64,000 nt of DNA. It comes from Marchantia polymorpha subsp. ruderalis. Its lineage: Eukaryota; Streptophyta; Marchantiopsida; Marchantiales; Marchantiaceae. Position numbers and translations under genes: made by a program. The stretch is from assembly GCA_037833965.1 (NCBI GenBank), contig AP031353.1, positions 22,508,501 through 22,572,500 of the forward strand, in the 5' to 3' direction. The notes under the pieces were generated by a model that searched no databases, was not told the origin of the DNA, and saw only the letters and a program-made list of their open reading frames with translations. Shown here one piece after another: positions 1-12,900 of this stretch (position 1 is the stretch's first letter; the number at the start of each line of letters is the position of its first letter).

Positions 1-2220
1 AATTTTGATAAATTTTATACAAATTTTTTATCTTATCATGTTTTTCATAGAATATAGATTATTAAGATAAGAATTTACATTAGCTCTATGCTAAATTGAT
101 CAAAATTGATAAATTTATTCATCTTGCAAATAAATAAAGATACAATAATAATTTGATACATGTTTTCTGATCTTAGCATATATTCCATGAAAATTGTTTA
201 TCTAAAAAATAATATTTTTATTTGTCAGTATGTATGTGTTATTATACAAATTTATTATATATGTAAAAATTGTTTCTTGCACATCAATTTCTCAAGGTAT
301 TCAATAGATTTTTCATTAGAAAATTTATTCTTGCAAAAAATAAATTTTTATAAAAAATGATAATTCTAAGACCTAATTATTGATATATGAAGTACTTGTC
401 TGAGCTTTGGGTTCTTGTACTTTTTGTAAAATATTAGTATGATTGAAGTATCAGATGTAACAAAATAAAGAAAGAAAGAAAGTGTATATGGGCTTATGAT
501 GCGAGAATAGATTTGTTATGTTAAAACATCAAATATTTTCATATTTGATAACTATCAATGATAAAATATATTATTTTTCGATTTTTACAAGAATTTGAAT
601 TTATCATGTAAATTAACATTAAAATATATATAAATTCATTTAAATATCAATTTGGAATCATAAAAAATGCACTGTTATTTTTGGATACGAGACTTATTAG
701 AAATTTCTGGAATTAATATAATCCGATAGCTTCAACAAATATGTTATATCCTTTTTTCGAGAATATTTAAAACTTATTGTATTATCAATTGTTGTTTCAT
801 ATTTGCATTTTAAGACCTTTTTTAACTCAAAAATAGTTTTGATATTAGAATTTTTCGATTTTTTTAAACAAAGACTAAATCCATTTTTTCCAAAATGGAG
901 ACTCATCGTGAACTTGAATTTTTTTTCAAAAAATGATGACAAAGAACATATCATGATCTAGAATTTCTTAAACATCATACAAATTAATTCATATATAAAT
1001 TTTCTCTTGAAACTCTGGTTTATTCCAAATTAGTATTTCGTATGAGAAGCCAAGAAAAATCTTAATTGTGATTAACTACTATGTGAGCCAAGTGTGTAAA
1101 AAAAATTGTCAAGTTTCATCGAAGAATAAAAGAAAAGCATAATCATGCTCTAGATATCAATAATATCACGATGATCAATTTAATATACAGAATGTAAAAT
1201 ACATTTTCTAAATTAAACGCGTTAGCAAAAGTAAATTGTATGACCCCGAAAAATTTCTGATTGCTCTCGTATATTTGGCACTAGCTTGTGCTTTATGGAT
1301 TTCATTAGATTAATGAAAACACTGGACTAAAATACAATGCGCAATAAAGTAAGAAAGGGATATCCTTGCCTTATATTATGATAGTCTAAATCACGTAACA
1401 TCTTAAACATTTGTATCTATAGTTGTGATGAAGAAGGGTTAATTATTGATATTGGATCCAAGGGGAGCTGAGTGGAGCATCTCTAAGCTCGTAAATGAAT
1501 GTGATTTGTTTATTTGCGTGAACTGATGCTAATTTCAATGTCTGTAGTTGAAGGAAGGATTCGATAATCTCTTCCTTAGTTCGTGGACGTGTTTAACTTT
1601 AGAGAAGGGTCACGAGTGGAATTGTATTCTGTAGATGCCTTGTGGTTGTTTGGCCTACTGACATTTGATGAGCCAGCAATCCTCTGTCTCAGTATGTAAA
1701 ACTCCTCTTGTCCCCACTCCTATACGTATTCAATCCAAACTCATCCAATACGTATTCGATCCACAGATGTCTCACTGTTCACATAACTTTACTCTCGTAT
1801 AGTGAGAGGAGAATGCATTGGAATTCTTCGGGATCATATCATGAGCCGAGCAAAGCATTATTCTTTTCTTAATGACTATTATATGTTCGAGTTGACCCTG
1901 TATCCCAACAGACTCCACAGTTTCGTATCGAACATTAATTACAGCATACCGTATGTAACAAAGGGACAACAACGCATGACGAACTAAAGTATTCAAGAAA
2001 CGTTTCGTGAAGCACAGTACCCGAACTAGAGACAAGCTTGGACCTTCTCACAGCCGCTTCATGATTATATCACTGCATCGATTCAACTCCACGGACATTA
2101 ATTGCAACTGAGCTCCACAGATTTCGGGCCACGTCTGACTTCGTTTCAAGATTCTGCACAAATTCTACTCTGATTCCATTGATCATTTCAGGTGTTAAAG
2201 GATCACATGGTGTTCAATTG
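1..2220. other. AT-rich intergenic DNA, no gene seen
   Basis: Strongly AT-rich sequence with many stop codons in all frames; the only open frames are short and low in complexity. There is a small GAAAG-type run near 470-482. From about 1700 onward the base composition becomes more balanced and two similar CGTATTC-containing words occur near 1724 and 1750, but I see no coding or RNA gene. Confidence 0.6.
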
Positions 2221-3195
2221 CTAAAGGTAAGCCCGTCTACGTGACGGGCTAGTCCCTCTACGTTTTTGTACACTACAATACATTGATACGAGATACTATA
2301 TACAGTATGTAATGTATCTCAGACACACTACAGTCTATGTACGATGATATATACTACCGTAGAGCGAGCACGGTCACGGGTCGCAAATCCGCAGGCAAGG
2401 ATTGGCCGACATCACGCGACCGGAGTCAGTCGCAGGACTCGCGACACTGATCCATTAAGTGTGACGCAGAGACACTCTGCGCGACGCACGACGCACATGG
2501 ACTGTGGAGCTCGCGAGTGAAGGCAGAGCTCGTTATCTCGCGCAAGACGCCGTGCTCGACGAGAGCGAGTGCGTGAGTGATTACGAATCGCAGCCTCGAT
2601 ATTTGGCAGGGTTTAGTGTACAGTTACTGAGGTTTTGGAGCTTCGGTGTTATGAGTTATGAGTCCTGCTGGAGGTCATGAACGAAGAGTATTGCAGGTCT
2701 CAGGGATCGAGGGTGCACCGAAAGCGGCCGAAGCTTTATTGGAGAGAGTGCGAGCTGGACCTGGAGCCGGACGTCGAGAGCTTCATCTCGCTGTTGTAGA
2801 CACGGTGGTGGTGGTGCTGCTTTAACTACTGGTAGCACGTCGCACGAGGGACAAAGGTTCTGCGATTCCCCGTGATTGCTCCGTCCCACGTTATGGTGCC
2901 AAAGGCAGAAGTGTGGATTGCTCTTCCATAGCTTGTCTGTTGGTTCTCAATGCCAAATGGACCCGGTTTTCTACGCTGTCTTAGGTTGTTAGGGTTTGCA
3001 TTAGTCTTCCTGTCAGCTTGCCCATCGCAGTCGCAGAGGGGAGCGGGGGTTTGAGCTTTTCATGTAAGATCGCGAGTATGGAATTTCTCGTATGCTCGGC
3101 CACATTTAGGACTCTCCTCATCCTCTCATGATGGGTTTGGTTCAGATACACAATTGACTGATCGAGGAGCTCGGACCATTTGACCTCATCTCGTG
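2221..3195 (+). promoter_or_regulatory. GC-richer region upstream of the NYN gene (promoter and leader)
   Basis: Composition changes sharply from AT-rich to GC-rich at about 2350, as expected on approaching a gene of this genome. No ORF here looks real. An in-frame TGA at 3181-3183 lies five codons before the ATG used for the NYN protein, so the leader cannot extend that frame. No clear TATA box was identified. Leader introns cannot be excluded. The assignment as promoter and leader is inferred from position only. Confidence 0.35.
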
Positions 3196-4422
3196 ATGCC
3201 GTCGGTAGCTATGGGGTTGACTTTTACGGGCCCCTTCAATTTTCACTCCAGGCTTTGGAGGGATCGCATTGATGTGTCTCACGCATCTGCAGTCAAATTA
3301 CACTATGGAAACGGTGGATTTCCCCGGCTTAGAGGGAGGGGAAGTCCGGGATCCTGGGTTCGTTGCGGACTGGAAGCAGGCGGAATGGCGAGAGAGGAGG
3401 AGGAGGAGGTTGTTCACGAGCAAGGAATCTCTAGAAGAACAGTCGCTGTTTTCTGGGATCTTGATAACAAGCCTCCGAATACTGTGCCTCCTTATGATGC
3501 AGCTCTGAGATTGAAGACTTTAGCTGGTGAGTTAGGGGAAGTCGTGGATATGGTTGCATATGCCAACAGGAACGCATTCACTCATGTACCTGCGAGGGTC
3601 CGGGAGGAAAGGCACGATAGAAAACTTTTGGACCAGCTCGAGAGAAGGGGTCTGGTGGAGGTGGAACAGCCTTACATCTGTTCCATGTGCGGGAGAAAAT
3701 GTAAAACAAATTATGCTTTGAAGAAGCATTTCAAGCAGCTACACGAAAGAGAGCGGCAGAAGAGGATGAATCATCTAGATACTCTGAAAGGCAAGAAGCG
3801 AGTCAAATTTCTAGGGAAGGTTGTAGAAAAGGAAGTCAAATACAAGGAAGCAGCTAGAACGATTATTGTACCCAAGGTTGGGTACGGTTTAGCAACGGAG
3901 TTGAAAAGAGCTGGAGTGATGGTGAGAACGGTGGAGAGCAGGCCTCAGGCTGCCGATGAGGCCCTTATCCAGCATATGACTTTGTACATTAACAGGGGCC
4001 TAGATTGCCTCTTTTTGGTATCAGATGATTCAGACTTCCTAGAAATTCTTAGATACGCCAAAAGTAGAAGGCTGTACACTGTTGTTATTGGGGACACTCA
4101 CATTTTGAGAAGGGCAGCAGATGCCAGTTTCCTGTGGGAAGACGTCGCTTCTGGCAAAGCCCTGCAAACTGCCAGGGATACTTTCCAAAGGTGGGTCGCT
4201 GAAGATGTTTTACGAGAGGAGTTGCAGAACCAGTATGAAGATGAAGAAGATGAAGAAGATGGAGTTTGGTATTCCGATTCTGAGGATGGGTATCTGTATG
4301 AAGACGGGGACGCCGACGCGTATTATGAAAACGATGCCAACGAGGAAGATTATGATTCCGAATCTAGTGGTGAAGAAGAATATCAGAGTAGTTTTTCGCC
4401 GTCGCAAGGCAAATCCCTTTAG
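3196..4422 (+). CDS. C2H2 zinc finger / NYN-domain (PIN-like nuclease) protein, intronless
   Basis: A 408-residue protein. The ATG at 3196 follows an in-frame TGA at 3181. Counting that ATG as residue 1, there is a basic Ser/Arg-rich N-terminus of about 65 residues that could be an organelle transit peptide (inference). The first NYN motif, FWDLDN, is at about 86-91. A C2H2 finger (C162, C165, H178, H183; spacing C-x2-C-x12-H-x4-H) follows. The second NYN acidic motif, SDDSDF, is at about 276-281, and then VVIGD. The tail from about 347 to 396 is almost entirely Asp/Glu/Tyr/Ser. NYN domains are PIN-like folds that bind a metal through Asp residues and cut RNA; plants have proteins annotated as putative endonuclease with a C2H2 finger, which this resembles. 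The conserved Asp residues are present, so activity is plausible; the substrate is unknown. The finger sits between the two halves of the NYN fold. No intron interrupts the frame. Confidence 0.88.
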   Translation: MPSVAMGLTFTGPFNFHSRLWRDRIDVSHASAVKLHYGNGGFPRLRGRGSPGSWVRCGLEAGGMAREEEEEVVHEQGISRRTVAVFWDLDNKPPNTVPPYDAALRLKTLAGELGEVVDMVAYANRNAFTHVPARVREERHDRKLLDQLERRGLVEVEQPYICSMCGRKCKTNYALKKHFKQLHERERQKRMNHLDTLKGKKRVKFLGKVVEKEVKYKEAARTIIVPKVGYGLATELKRAGVMVRTVESRPQAADEALIQHMTLYINRGLDCLFLVSDDSDFLEILRYAKSRRLYTVVIGDTHILRRAADASFLWEDVASGKALQTARDTFQRWVAEDVLREELQNQYEDEEDEEDGVWYSDSEDGYLYEDGDADAYYENDANEEDYDSESSGEEEYQSSFSPSQGKSL

Positions 4423-6462
4423 TGATTTGAAGCGACTTGTTCTGCTGCTCCCGTTTCTGCCCTGGTCTACCTTCCCTCTCGAGAATCCAAGTGGTTACCG
4501 ACTCATGTCACTGGATTGCCGCTATCATGTTTTGATTGATGGGCGGGGAAGATAGACATTATGCGCTCCAGTGTCAACGCTTAACGAGTCTCGAGCATAA
4601 GTACAAGATGGCAAATCGAGATAGCTCCGCAATTTTTTGTCTCTTTCGAATAGAACGGATGAAAGATGACTAAGATGTCTGAGGTGATTGGAAACAGGAG
4701 CTGAGATCAGGAAAAGCAGGTTTAGTGCTACATATCCAGCACATGCATTTGTACAACAATAGTTTTCAGGATGTAAAGAACGTAATGGTAGAGATGACTT
4801 GCAAACCGCTCATCTTCTTCCTGGTTGTTTTCCTGTTATTGTCTGTCCCTTGCCCTGGACCCTGGAAAGCAGAGACTACTCTCTGACAACTTCTACAAGT
4901 TGGGTTTGCAAGCGGAAGCGGACAACTTTTTGACGTATGGCTTGAGTGTGATAACTCAGATCTGCTAAGCGGAGAGATGACCAGAGTTCACCCATACACG
5001 AGTTTAAAATACCTTGCAAGTCTTCACCGGTTTAATGGGAGGTAGACAAGAGGATTTGTTGGAGGTTGGGCTTGAACGTACCTTGTCACAGTTGCTGCTT
5101 CGAAAAGCATTGGGACTCGCATACATGGCAGCACCAGAGCAGAGTGTACACTCTCCGAGGGCATTACACAGTTGTCAACCGAGGAGCTATTTAGAAAATA
5201 GAGGGACCTGTCTTTGGAAAGAAGATTCTTGTTGATATTGTTGAGACTGAGTCTGGTTATAATGACGCCCAGTTCTCGAGGAAGGGAGAAATATTCTGGA
5301 GTTTCAGCCGAAATCAAAATTCTCATATTGTGGAGGAAGTAAACTAGTGCAGCTAACTTGATTGTACATGTGTGCAATATGTCTTGACAACGTAGGGAAT
5401 GAAAAGAAACGAAGCATAGTACAGTACTCCACTTGCGTACCACGTGTTGGTGCGAGCACCGAATGTTCTTTGTAATTCTATCAACCGTCTATTATTCGTC
5501 TTGCTAAAATATTTTTTTCACCAGTTAATCGTCCAATCACTGTACGAGAGTAGCCTTACGTCTCTGAAACCAACAACATTCATTGACTCCGGTACAAGAG
5601 GCAATCACTGTGCAGACGCACACTTGGGACTCGATTTAAACACGGCTAAAGTCGTGAAACTCATCTTCTCTCCCACATGGCTATATATATGTGAGGGGAG
5701 ACCAAAAAATATCTCATAACGGGTAAATAGCAAAAATGAGGCAACCGAATAAGTGTAAATGCAAACACTTCATTGGAGCCTATCCTTCGTTTGCCACAAC
5801 GAGAAGTATATCCAGACCATCTAGGTCTGTAAAGAACGAATAGGAAATATGCCATTCTATCTAGGTCTGTAAAGAACAATAGGAAATATGCCATTCCCGA
5901 TATAAGATATCATTATATCAAGTCAAGTATCATATCGGAACTATGTGGATGTACAAACAACAGAACAGGAGCATCCGAATATACGGAGAGAAAGACAGGG
6001 ACATAGGGAGAACTTGGTGAGCACAACCATGGACTGTGAAGAGCCATCTACCACATACTTGTACTACACAGTAGTGGAGAAGGAAACTTGGTACTACGTA
6101 TCAGTAATATACTATCCAGCTCCTTGAAACGACGTTTTCACAGACGATTTTTGTACTTGGTTGGTCTAATGCGACTGTGGGTACGATGAGACGTTCTGAA
6201 CACCTGAACCCTAAACCTCAACTACACAGTCGAGTTCTCGTGCTGGGATTGATGATGTACACCCGTTTAACACAATCATCGAGAATTTGGTCAGATGACA
6301 GAATGCCGATTTTGGATTTCTGCATACTTGCTGTAATCTGAGAAATTTCCCTCGTCTTAGAGCTATCGAAAGCGGATTTCTGTGGGTGTCGTTGTCTAGA
6401 AATGCTTCAATCGAGTGAGCAGTTAGTTGATTGTTGTCGAGTAATTGCATAATATTGATAAA
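4423..6462. other. Intergenic: probable 3' UTR of the NYN gene, then leader of the SPOUT gene
   Basis: No ORF here has family motifs or a convincing composition. The first few hundred bases after the TAG at 4420 are probably 3' UTR. The interval contains a short tandem duplication (5819-5897, listed separately). The sequence before 6463 should contain the promoter of the SPOUT gene; no clear TATA box was recognised. Confidence 0.45.
5819..5897. repeat. Two-copy 40-bp tandem duplication
   Basis: Copy 1 is 5819-5858 and copy 2 is 5859-5897. They differ by one deleted base after AAAGAAC and by one base near the end, so the duplication looks recent. It lies between two genes and does not fall in an ORF I believe. 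Confidence 0.9.
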
Positions 6463-9400
6463 ATGCAAAGCGCCCCTGAAAATGGTTCGAAGGAGCCGAA
6501 AGGCAGGAGCTGGACAGTCAGCATTGCTGTCGCGGGCTCCATTGTGGACAACACTCAGTCTCTCGAGCTTGCTAGCTTGGTTAGTACTTCATTCATTTGA
6601 AGAATTTTATGTTTTATTTTTCGATTTTTTTGGAAATTTCTTCCTCTACGTTCGGTATATCTGGTGGCTCTTGATGAATTTTATTCTTCTGGAATAAATG
6701 ACGACATATGAGCGTAGGTTACAGACCAAATATCTCTTTTCAGATTTGGAGTAGACTCTACGGGGTCGACTTCCTCTTAGTCGAGCTTCTGTCGGGAGGC
6801 TGCAATCTAAACCGTGCCACGATAAATACACACGTCGTCTTCGCCCCGCATCTGTACAATAATGCTCTATTACCTTTGTTTGTCGAGCTTTGACAAGAAC
6901 TTCAATTTTCTCTGAAGATGTTCTTACCGCACTGCACACAGGTGCTGCTGGAAACATTCAGATTTCGGGACAGATAGCCCGAGCCGCTGCTATTTTCAAT
7001 GTCGACGAGGTGGGCATTTTTATGTCATACATTTACTTCGATCATTCTTGTTTCCACATACGTGTCTCGTCATGAGCTCTGGAATGGTTTCTTGAACTCT
7101 ATCAGCTCTCGTATGGAGGTGCTTTTAAACACATCTCTGATCAGATTGTTTCTGGGTTGTGTCCTTGCTGTCCACCACTGACCATGAACTGTCCGTGCAG
7201 ATTGTGGTGTATGACGACAGCGAACGGTCCGCAAAACTGTCTGCGAAGTCCAGGAAGTGGAAGGAATGTGCAGCAGATACTGGGGGCGTATTTTTGGCCA
7301 GGCTTTTGCAGTTCCTCGAAACACCTCAGTACTTGCGCAAGTCTCTTTATTCAGTGCACGTCAGCCTTAAATACGCGGTATGTGATTGTCAACTCTTCAA
7401 GAGTGGCCTTGGTTTAAATCTTCCAGAAAATTTCTCTCATTCTGATGTGATACTGCGTCCTTTGTGACTCTGTTATCTGGACGCAAAACCCGCCGGAATG
7501 AATTTTGAGCTTGAATTCCCTTTGGGACATGGGGTGGTATGTCCTTACACCACTTGATCTGATGTGTTTATGCATAAGCATACGGTATAGGAGTGCTTAT
7601 TTCATCTATTTCCTAATTTTTTTTTTTTCTTAGCTGGATGATTTCTGAATTCTGCACTGTCTATGAACTGGTACCTTTCAGGGTATGCTGCCACCCATAG
7701 ATCCTCCACATCATCTGCGACAGATGGAGTGGCTACCTTATCGAGAAGGTTGTTTCTCCTCCTTTTTCTAGTAATGCTGGTGGTTCTTCAGTTTTCTTTA
7801 GGGAAGATCCTGACCATTGTAATGCATATTTGTATGTTCAGTTACCACACCAACCTATCTCAAGAAACAGTTCAGCTTAGAAAATTCGAGTTTTGATACA
7901 GGAAGAATCGGGGTTGGTCCTATGTCCGCCCAAGTAGTCAAGAGAGAAGTAGATACCAAATATATATGTTCGTTCGAGCTGTAGATTCAACTTCACACCA
8001 AGGCGGACACATGGCCAGATGAGCTGACTTTCACCTTGCTGATTTGTTCAGGGGTTGTGGTGGAGAAAAGACCTGATGATGGGGGTTCCTTTGTCAATGT
8101 CGGTATAGTTAAGGTATGTGCTTTAACAGTCCTTTAAGTGCTAGTACGATGATCCGATTTGCATCTTGTCTAAGCAGTTGCTGAAACTTGGACTTCAACT
8201 CTGGGTTGTGACTGAGTCTTTTCCATCAGCCTCTGGCTATTTTGTTCAAAGCGGTTTCATAAGCTCCCCACGTATGCTGACGATGTTGCTGTTCGAAACA
8301 GATTAAGTAAAGCATGGGTAGGCAGGGGTTGGGGGATCAGGATTGTTGAAAGATTGTTTTGTCCAAATATGAGTTAGATCTGAATTGTATCCTGCAAGCA
8401 TTTTACCATCTGTTCAGGAGGATGGGTATCAATTAGAAGCAATTAACTTTTTTAAGGTTTACTGCAGGATGTACGCATTTCGCAGTTCATCAAAGCTGGG
8501 ACTCGAGTCACCGTTGCGATGGGGGATGATCCAAGCTATAAAAAACTATACGGTAAGAGATTATTTATCGCGAAGGCGTTACCTTAAAGTAGCAATTGTT
8601 ATCTTTGAACGAATCAGCGGAGGAGATCAATTTTTGAGCAAGTTTTGGTTCTGGGTGCATTTGTGTTGGGCAGCAAGAAAGCTGAAGGCCGTACCTCCGA
8701 CGGAGCCTCGCGAGAAATCTGGATTGTACTGGGGCTTTTCTGTACGACTTGCATCATCCTTAAGTGGAGTATTTACTGAATGTCCCTTTGAGGTGTGTAT
8801 AAGTTGTGTTTGTTCTTCACACATGCTTTTGTCCCTAAATCATTTCGCAGTTTATTTCAAGAAAATTGACAATCACATGTAGGAGTTTACACGCACCGTT
8901 TGGACTGAAATCTTGTACATTAGGACGGATATGATTACACAATTGGGACTTCTGAACACGGAGAACAGCCGGATTCTTCAGATCTGGTTATACCATCTTT
9001 CAAGTAAGGACGTGGGAGTTTTCATATTAACTCGCTAGCATTGCAGATTCTGATGTACTTAGAGATTGCGAGAGTGAATTGGGATTTTCGGTAATTTAAA
9101 TGAAGAGCGTTTGGTCAATGTTAGTCACATTCTTCATCAGTGCCGAAGTGCAACTAACTGGTGCTATTCATATGGATTCTCATGATAGGCATCTGCTTAT
9201 CGTGTTTGGAGGTGTAACTGGTTTGGAGCATAGTTTGAAAGAAGATGATAACCTTGAGGTAAGATATCACACATCTGTAAGTTTTCAAATATATAGATGC
9301 TGATGTCTTTTCCTCTCACCAGCGTAACGAGATTCCGCTTCGAATTAATTAATGAGGGTCCATCGCCATCTGCAGATAGAAGAAGTTAGCTATTTATTTG

Positions 9401-9989
9401 ATCGATACATCAACGTTTGTCCTGATCAAGGCAGCAGAACTATACGAACGGAGGTACAGAGTCTTCCCTCTGTTTTACCGCATGTTTAACAAGTTGGCGA
9501 TCAGTCTGTAATTACCTTCAATTTTGGCACCAGTTTTCTGTCCAATGGATGTATTGTTTTAGTTTGACATAGTGACAAGCCGTCCGTTAATGGTGCACAT
9601 CAGGTGGATTTTGTCTTTAATTTAGATGATTGCTTATAATGGAGTTTTACATCTTAGCACTGTGATATTGTAGATATTGGTCCTTCTGTGCATATGTAAG
9701 GTGTTGGAGCCTATAACCGGGGTTCACAGAGATCGTTTCCTTCTTCCCTCCGGTGAATGTGAATAAGCTCTGGAATCGTTGAACTTCTATGATCTTTAGG
9801 ACTATAGTTGAGATAAAGATCACAGAACGTATAAGACGTTCTCTCTCGTATAATGGCGCCATGTACACAATTACTCACACCTAATGTAAGTGACTTAATG
9901 CTTTTTGCTTGGGTATTGTCCAGGAGGCCATTCTCATTGCCCTGCAATTTTTCAAAAAACCTATACAACGATCCTGTTCGAAGAGATGA
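6463..9989 (+). CDS. SPOUT-fold RNA methyltransferase, SPOUT1/C9orf114 type, 11 exons
   Basis: Exons: 6463-6579, 6962-7009, 7201-7377, 7682-7748, 8052-8113, 8468-8552, 8674-8792, 8924-9003, 9189-9258, 9376-9453, 9924-9989. All junctions are GT-AG, phases agree, and the sum is 969 nt (322 residues). Family landmarks follow in order: AVAGSIVDNTQSLELA near the N-terminus, SGQIARAAAIFNVDE, FLARLLQFLETPQYLRKSL, GMLPPIDPPHHLR, then REKSGLYWGFSVRLASSLS, a GTSEHG segment, and CPDQGSRTIRTEEAI in the C-terminal trefoil-knot (SAM-binding) region. This family (Pfam RNA methyltransferase 3, formerly DUF171) is SAM-dependent; the human member SPOUT1/CENP-32 has centrosome/kinetochore roles and RNA methylation activity. 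An in-frame TAA at 6442 precedes the ATG. The long basic N-terminal extension of animal members is absent. The exon 6/7 junction is the least certain, since other AG sites lie near 8674. Confidence 0.88.
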
Positions 9990-12900
9990 CGCCCAAGGCA
10001 TTTCCCTTTAAGTAAGGCTGTTAGAGAAACTAGCTAAAATTGTAGCTGCTCCCTGCATCATCGAGGTTTGTAAGGATTTTTTTTTTCAGAAATGACTTTT
10101 CCTCTATGGAGCAGCTACAGAGTTTAATTAGTTGTAGACTATGATGTGCACAATCGAAAATTTTGCAATTCGGGCAGCTAGTGTATGCTATGGTTCTTAT
10201 GTACTTTGCACCTCATCTATGTTGTGTCAGCAGACAAAGCATGAGTTAGGCATCTCAAGCGGTCGTTCTTCGTAGGTACAATCTCTTCTGCGTTCATGTA
10301 AGAAAGCAATATTATCTAGACAACTTCGATAAAATCACATGAGTGGCACAAGCTTTCAGCCAGTGTCAATCAGCACAGAGAACGTTTTTGCAGTAGTGTT
10401 GAGCCACGAATTATAGACTTTGTCTCAAATTCTACCAGTCACTGTTCAGTCCTGGATGTTAGCTTCGAAGATTAGTTGTATAAAGCGATCCAAATTTCAG
10501 CTTGAGTGGTTTCAACGTGGATATATGCACCTTTATGGTCCCCGTGAATGTGCAGTTGAAGCTCAAGACACTTCTGGTCTCTTCATCTATCAAGGAATAT
10601 TTTGGTCTTGGGCCAAGAGAGGTTAAACTGTCACAGACAGTGGACATATGTGACATTTGGATGTCCGCCACCAGCATACATTACCACGGTCAGGTCGATG
10701 ATGTGGCTTCTGCGGTTGGCTTAGCTCAATGCTTGACAATTACGTTGTATATCAGGTCGAAAACTACCGCGCGTGTGACAAGAGTCACGAAATTTTTGCA
10801 CCATTGTAAAACGAATACAGCAGTGACCCGCTTCCGTGTCCACCATAGACATAGTGGATATAGATAGCCTCAACGTGGAAGGTGCAGGGGTCATTCGACG
10901 GCTACGCCTAGGGAAGAGTCATGAAACGATTCATCAAATGATAAATTGCTTCCACCTCACGAAGTTTGAAAACCTGGCTAGTGTGAAGTAAAGGCTTAAA
11001 GCTGGTGCAATCAATGCTTAAAAAGATACTTGCTCATTAGTTGGAGGAAATCCAACAAAGCCGGGTGCCAGCCGTCGCCGTTAACTTTTGACCACGAAGA
11101 CTCTCGTGTGCCTACTGTATCCTAGAAAACACCAGTCTAGAGCTTGCTCTATGTCACATAGACTATATGTATCTCGTACACGAAGCTTGCACTTAGTGAG
11201 CACCGTTTGTAGAACGAGGATACAGTGCTCTAAGTACAGATTGGCAAGATACACCAGTGGTATAGGTTGAAACAGCTTACCTGAAACTCGGACGACAAAG
11301 GTACCTAAAAAAGGGCCACGTACAACGGAATAAGTATCCAAGCATAATGAGCTGGTGGCGATTTGTAGGTCCCCTCAGTTTCAAGATCTAGGCTGTTCGT
11401 GCCTGGTCTGAAAACACCAACCTCTTCACTTTGATACTGTAGGCCCATTCATTTCATAAATGCAGTCTATGGCAAGACTGCGTTCTGGGCAATTCTGGTC
11501 GATAGGATTAAGTAGATTACATGTATCAACGTTTTGAAGCAGATTTAACCGTGGAGAGATTCGCCGTTCATCACCTTCACTGCCCAGATTGGAACAAGCC
11601 AGGTTTCAACTCACGTCACATCCCAGGGGTGCCACGAGTCGTGTGCCTAGGCTGAGACATGAATATGTGATGAATGCTCAGGTACCTGAGCACTGCAAGG
11701 AAACTGTGCTATCAAGAGAACTGAAATCGCTTGATAGATCGCATGGAGAGTGGGGACAATGTTATGAAAGTCTGAGAAATTTCTAAAATTTATCACGTCT
11801 CACCTTCTCTCCTGCCTTCCTGTGAGTTTCACTAGACTACTGATGGGCGACTGGAGTCGCCTATAGATACCAAGATTTGTTCATGATTAGAAAGTTGGCC
11901 ACCAGACCCTCCTTCATTGAAGATCAACTACAGAACTCGTCAAAAGCAATCTCTTCGCGCCACGGTGGTCAAGACACGGATCGAAGAATTGTAGAGATCT
12001 TCTAGCAGTCCTTGAAAATGAGAGATCTTTGCAGTCCATTGCATAGTGAGACCTTGCCAGCAGCACTGGCAAAATGCTGTCAATTGCGCGTAGTAGACGA
12101 ATACTTGAGTTGTTGTTGTCAGGCTTTTCGAGTCCGCACTGTCGTGCACCTAGCACCGAACTACTCACTCGTACCTTTACAAAACACGAGGCACTGCCAG
12201 CCACGGGGGCTGCAGGTTGAACCTCTCAGAGAAGGAAGACTACGCATCGTGCTGACGTAGAAAAACAAAAATGGTCCCTCGAACAAGACTTCGCATGTTG
12301 CTGATATCATCCAGGAAAACATTGTGGATAATCTTGACCAAGCTTGACATTTCATGACCACCGCCTCCGTACAGAACGATAGAGTCAAATTGAAATGGAC
12401 ATGGCCTCATCCGTACCCTGGGTCTCGTACTTTCTGAAGTCATCTCCCTTGCTCCTGAAGAAAATTCCGCAGATCTGATCGGCCGTCCACTCCAGGCTTC
12501 CACATTTGGGCTATGCCATGAGCAATAAGCTGCGCATGTGCATTTCGGAATGTGACGTCGGTGACGATTTCAAATGAAGTGTATAGGAGTCACGACTTCA
12601 TCCATAGCTTTCATGCATCGCCAGCTGGTTGAAAGCCCTTGAACAAAGAGCAAATCAGTTGGGAGGTTCTGATCATAGGGACCGTTTGTTGTTGACGCTG
12701 TTGTTAGATTGCTGGTTCTTTTTCTACATTCTATTCTCACTCATACTTTTCAGTCTTGAAGGGGCTGTGGACTTCTTCAAACTGCTTAATGGTGGAGCAA
12801 ACTATTCATTTAATCTGATTGGTTCTGTGGAGCGCACTTTGCTCGACTAAAGTCCCTTGTGGAACGCACTTTAGTCAATAAGGGGAGGATACCAAATGAT

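Noticed and set aside
6431-6697. 88-codon + ORF beginning at 6431
   Set aside because: The real exon 1 of the SPOUT gene lies in another frame from the ATG at 6463 and joins to conserved exons downstream.
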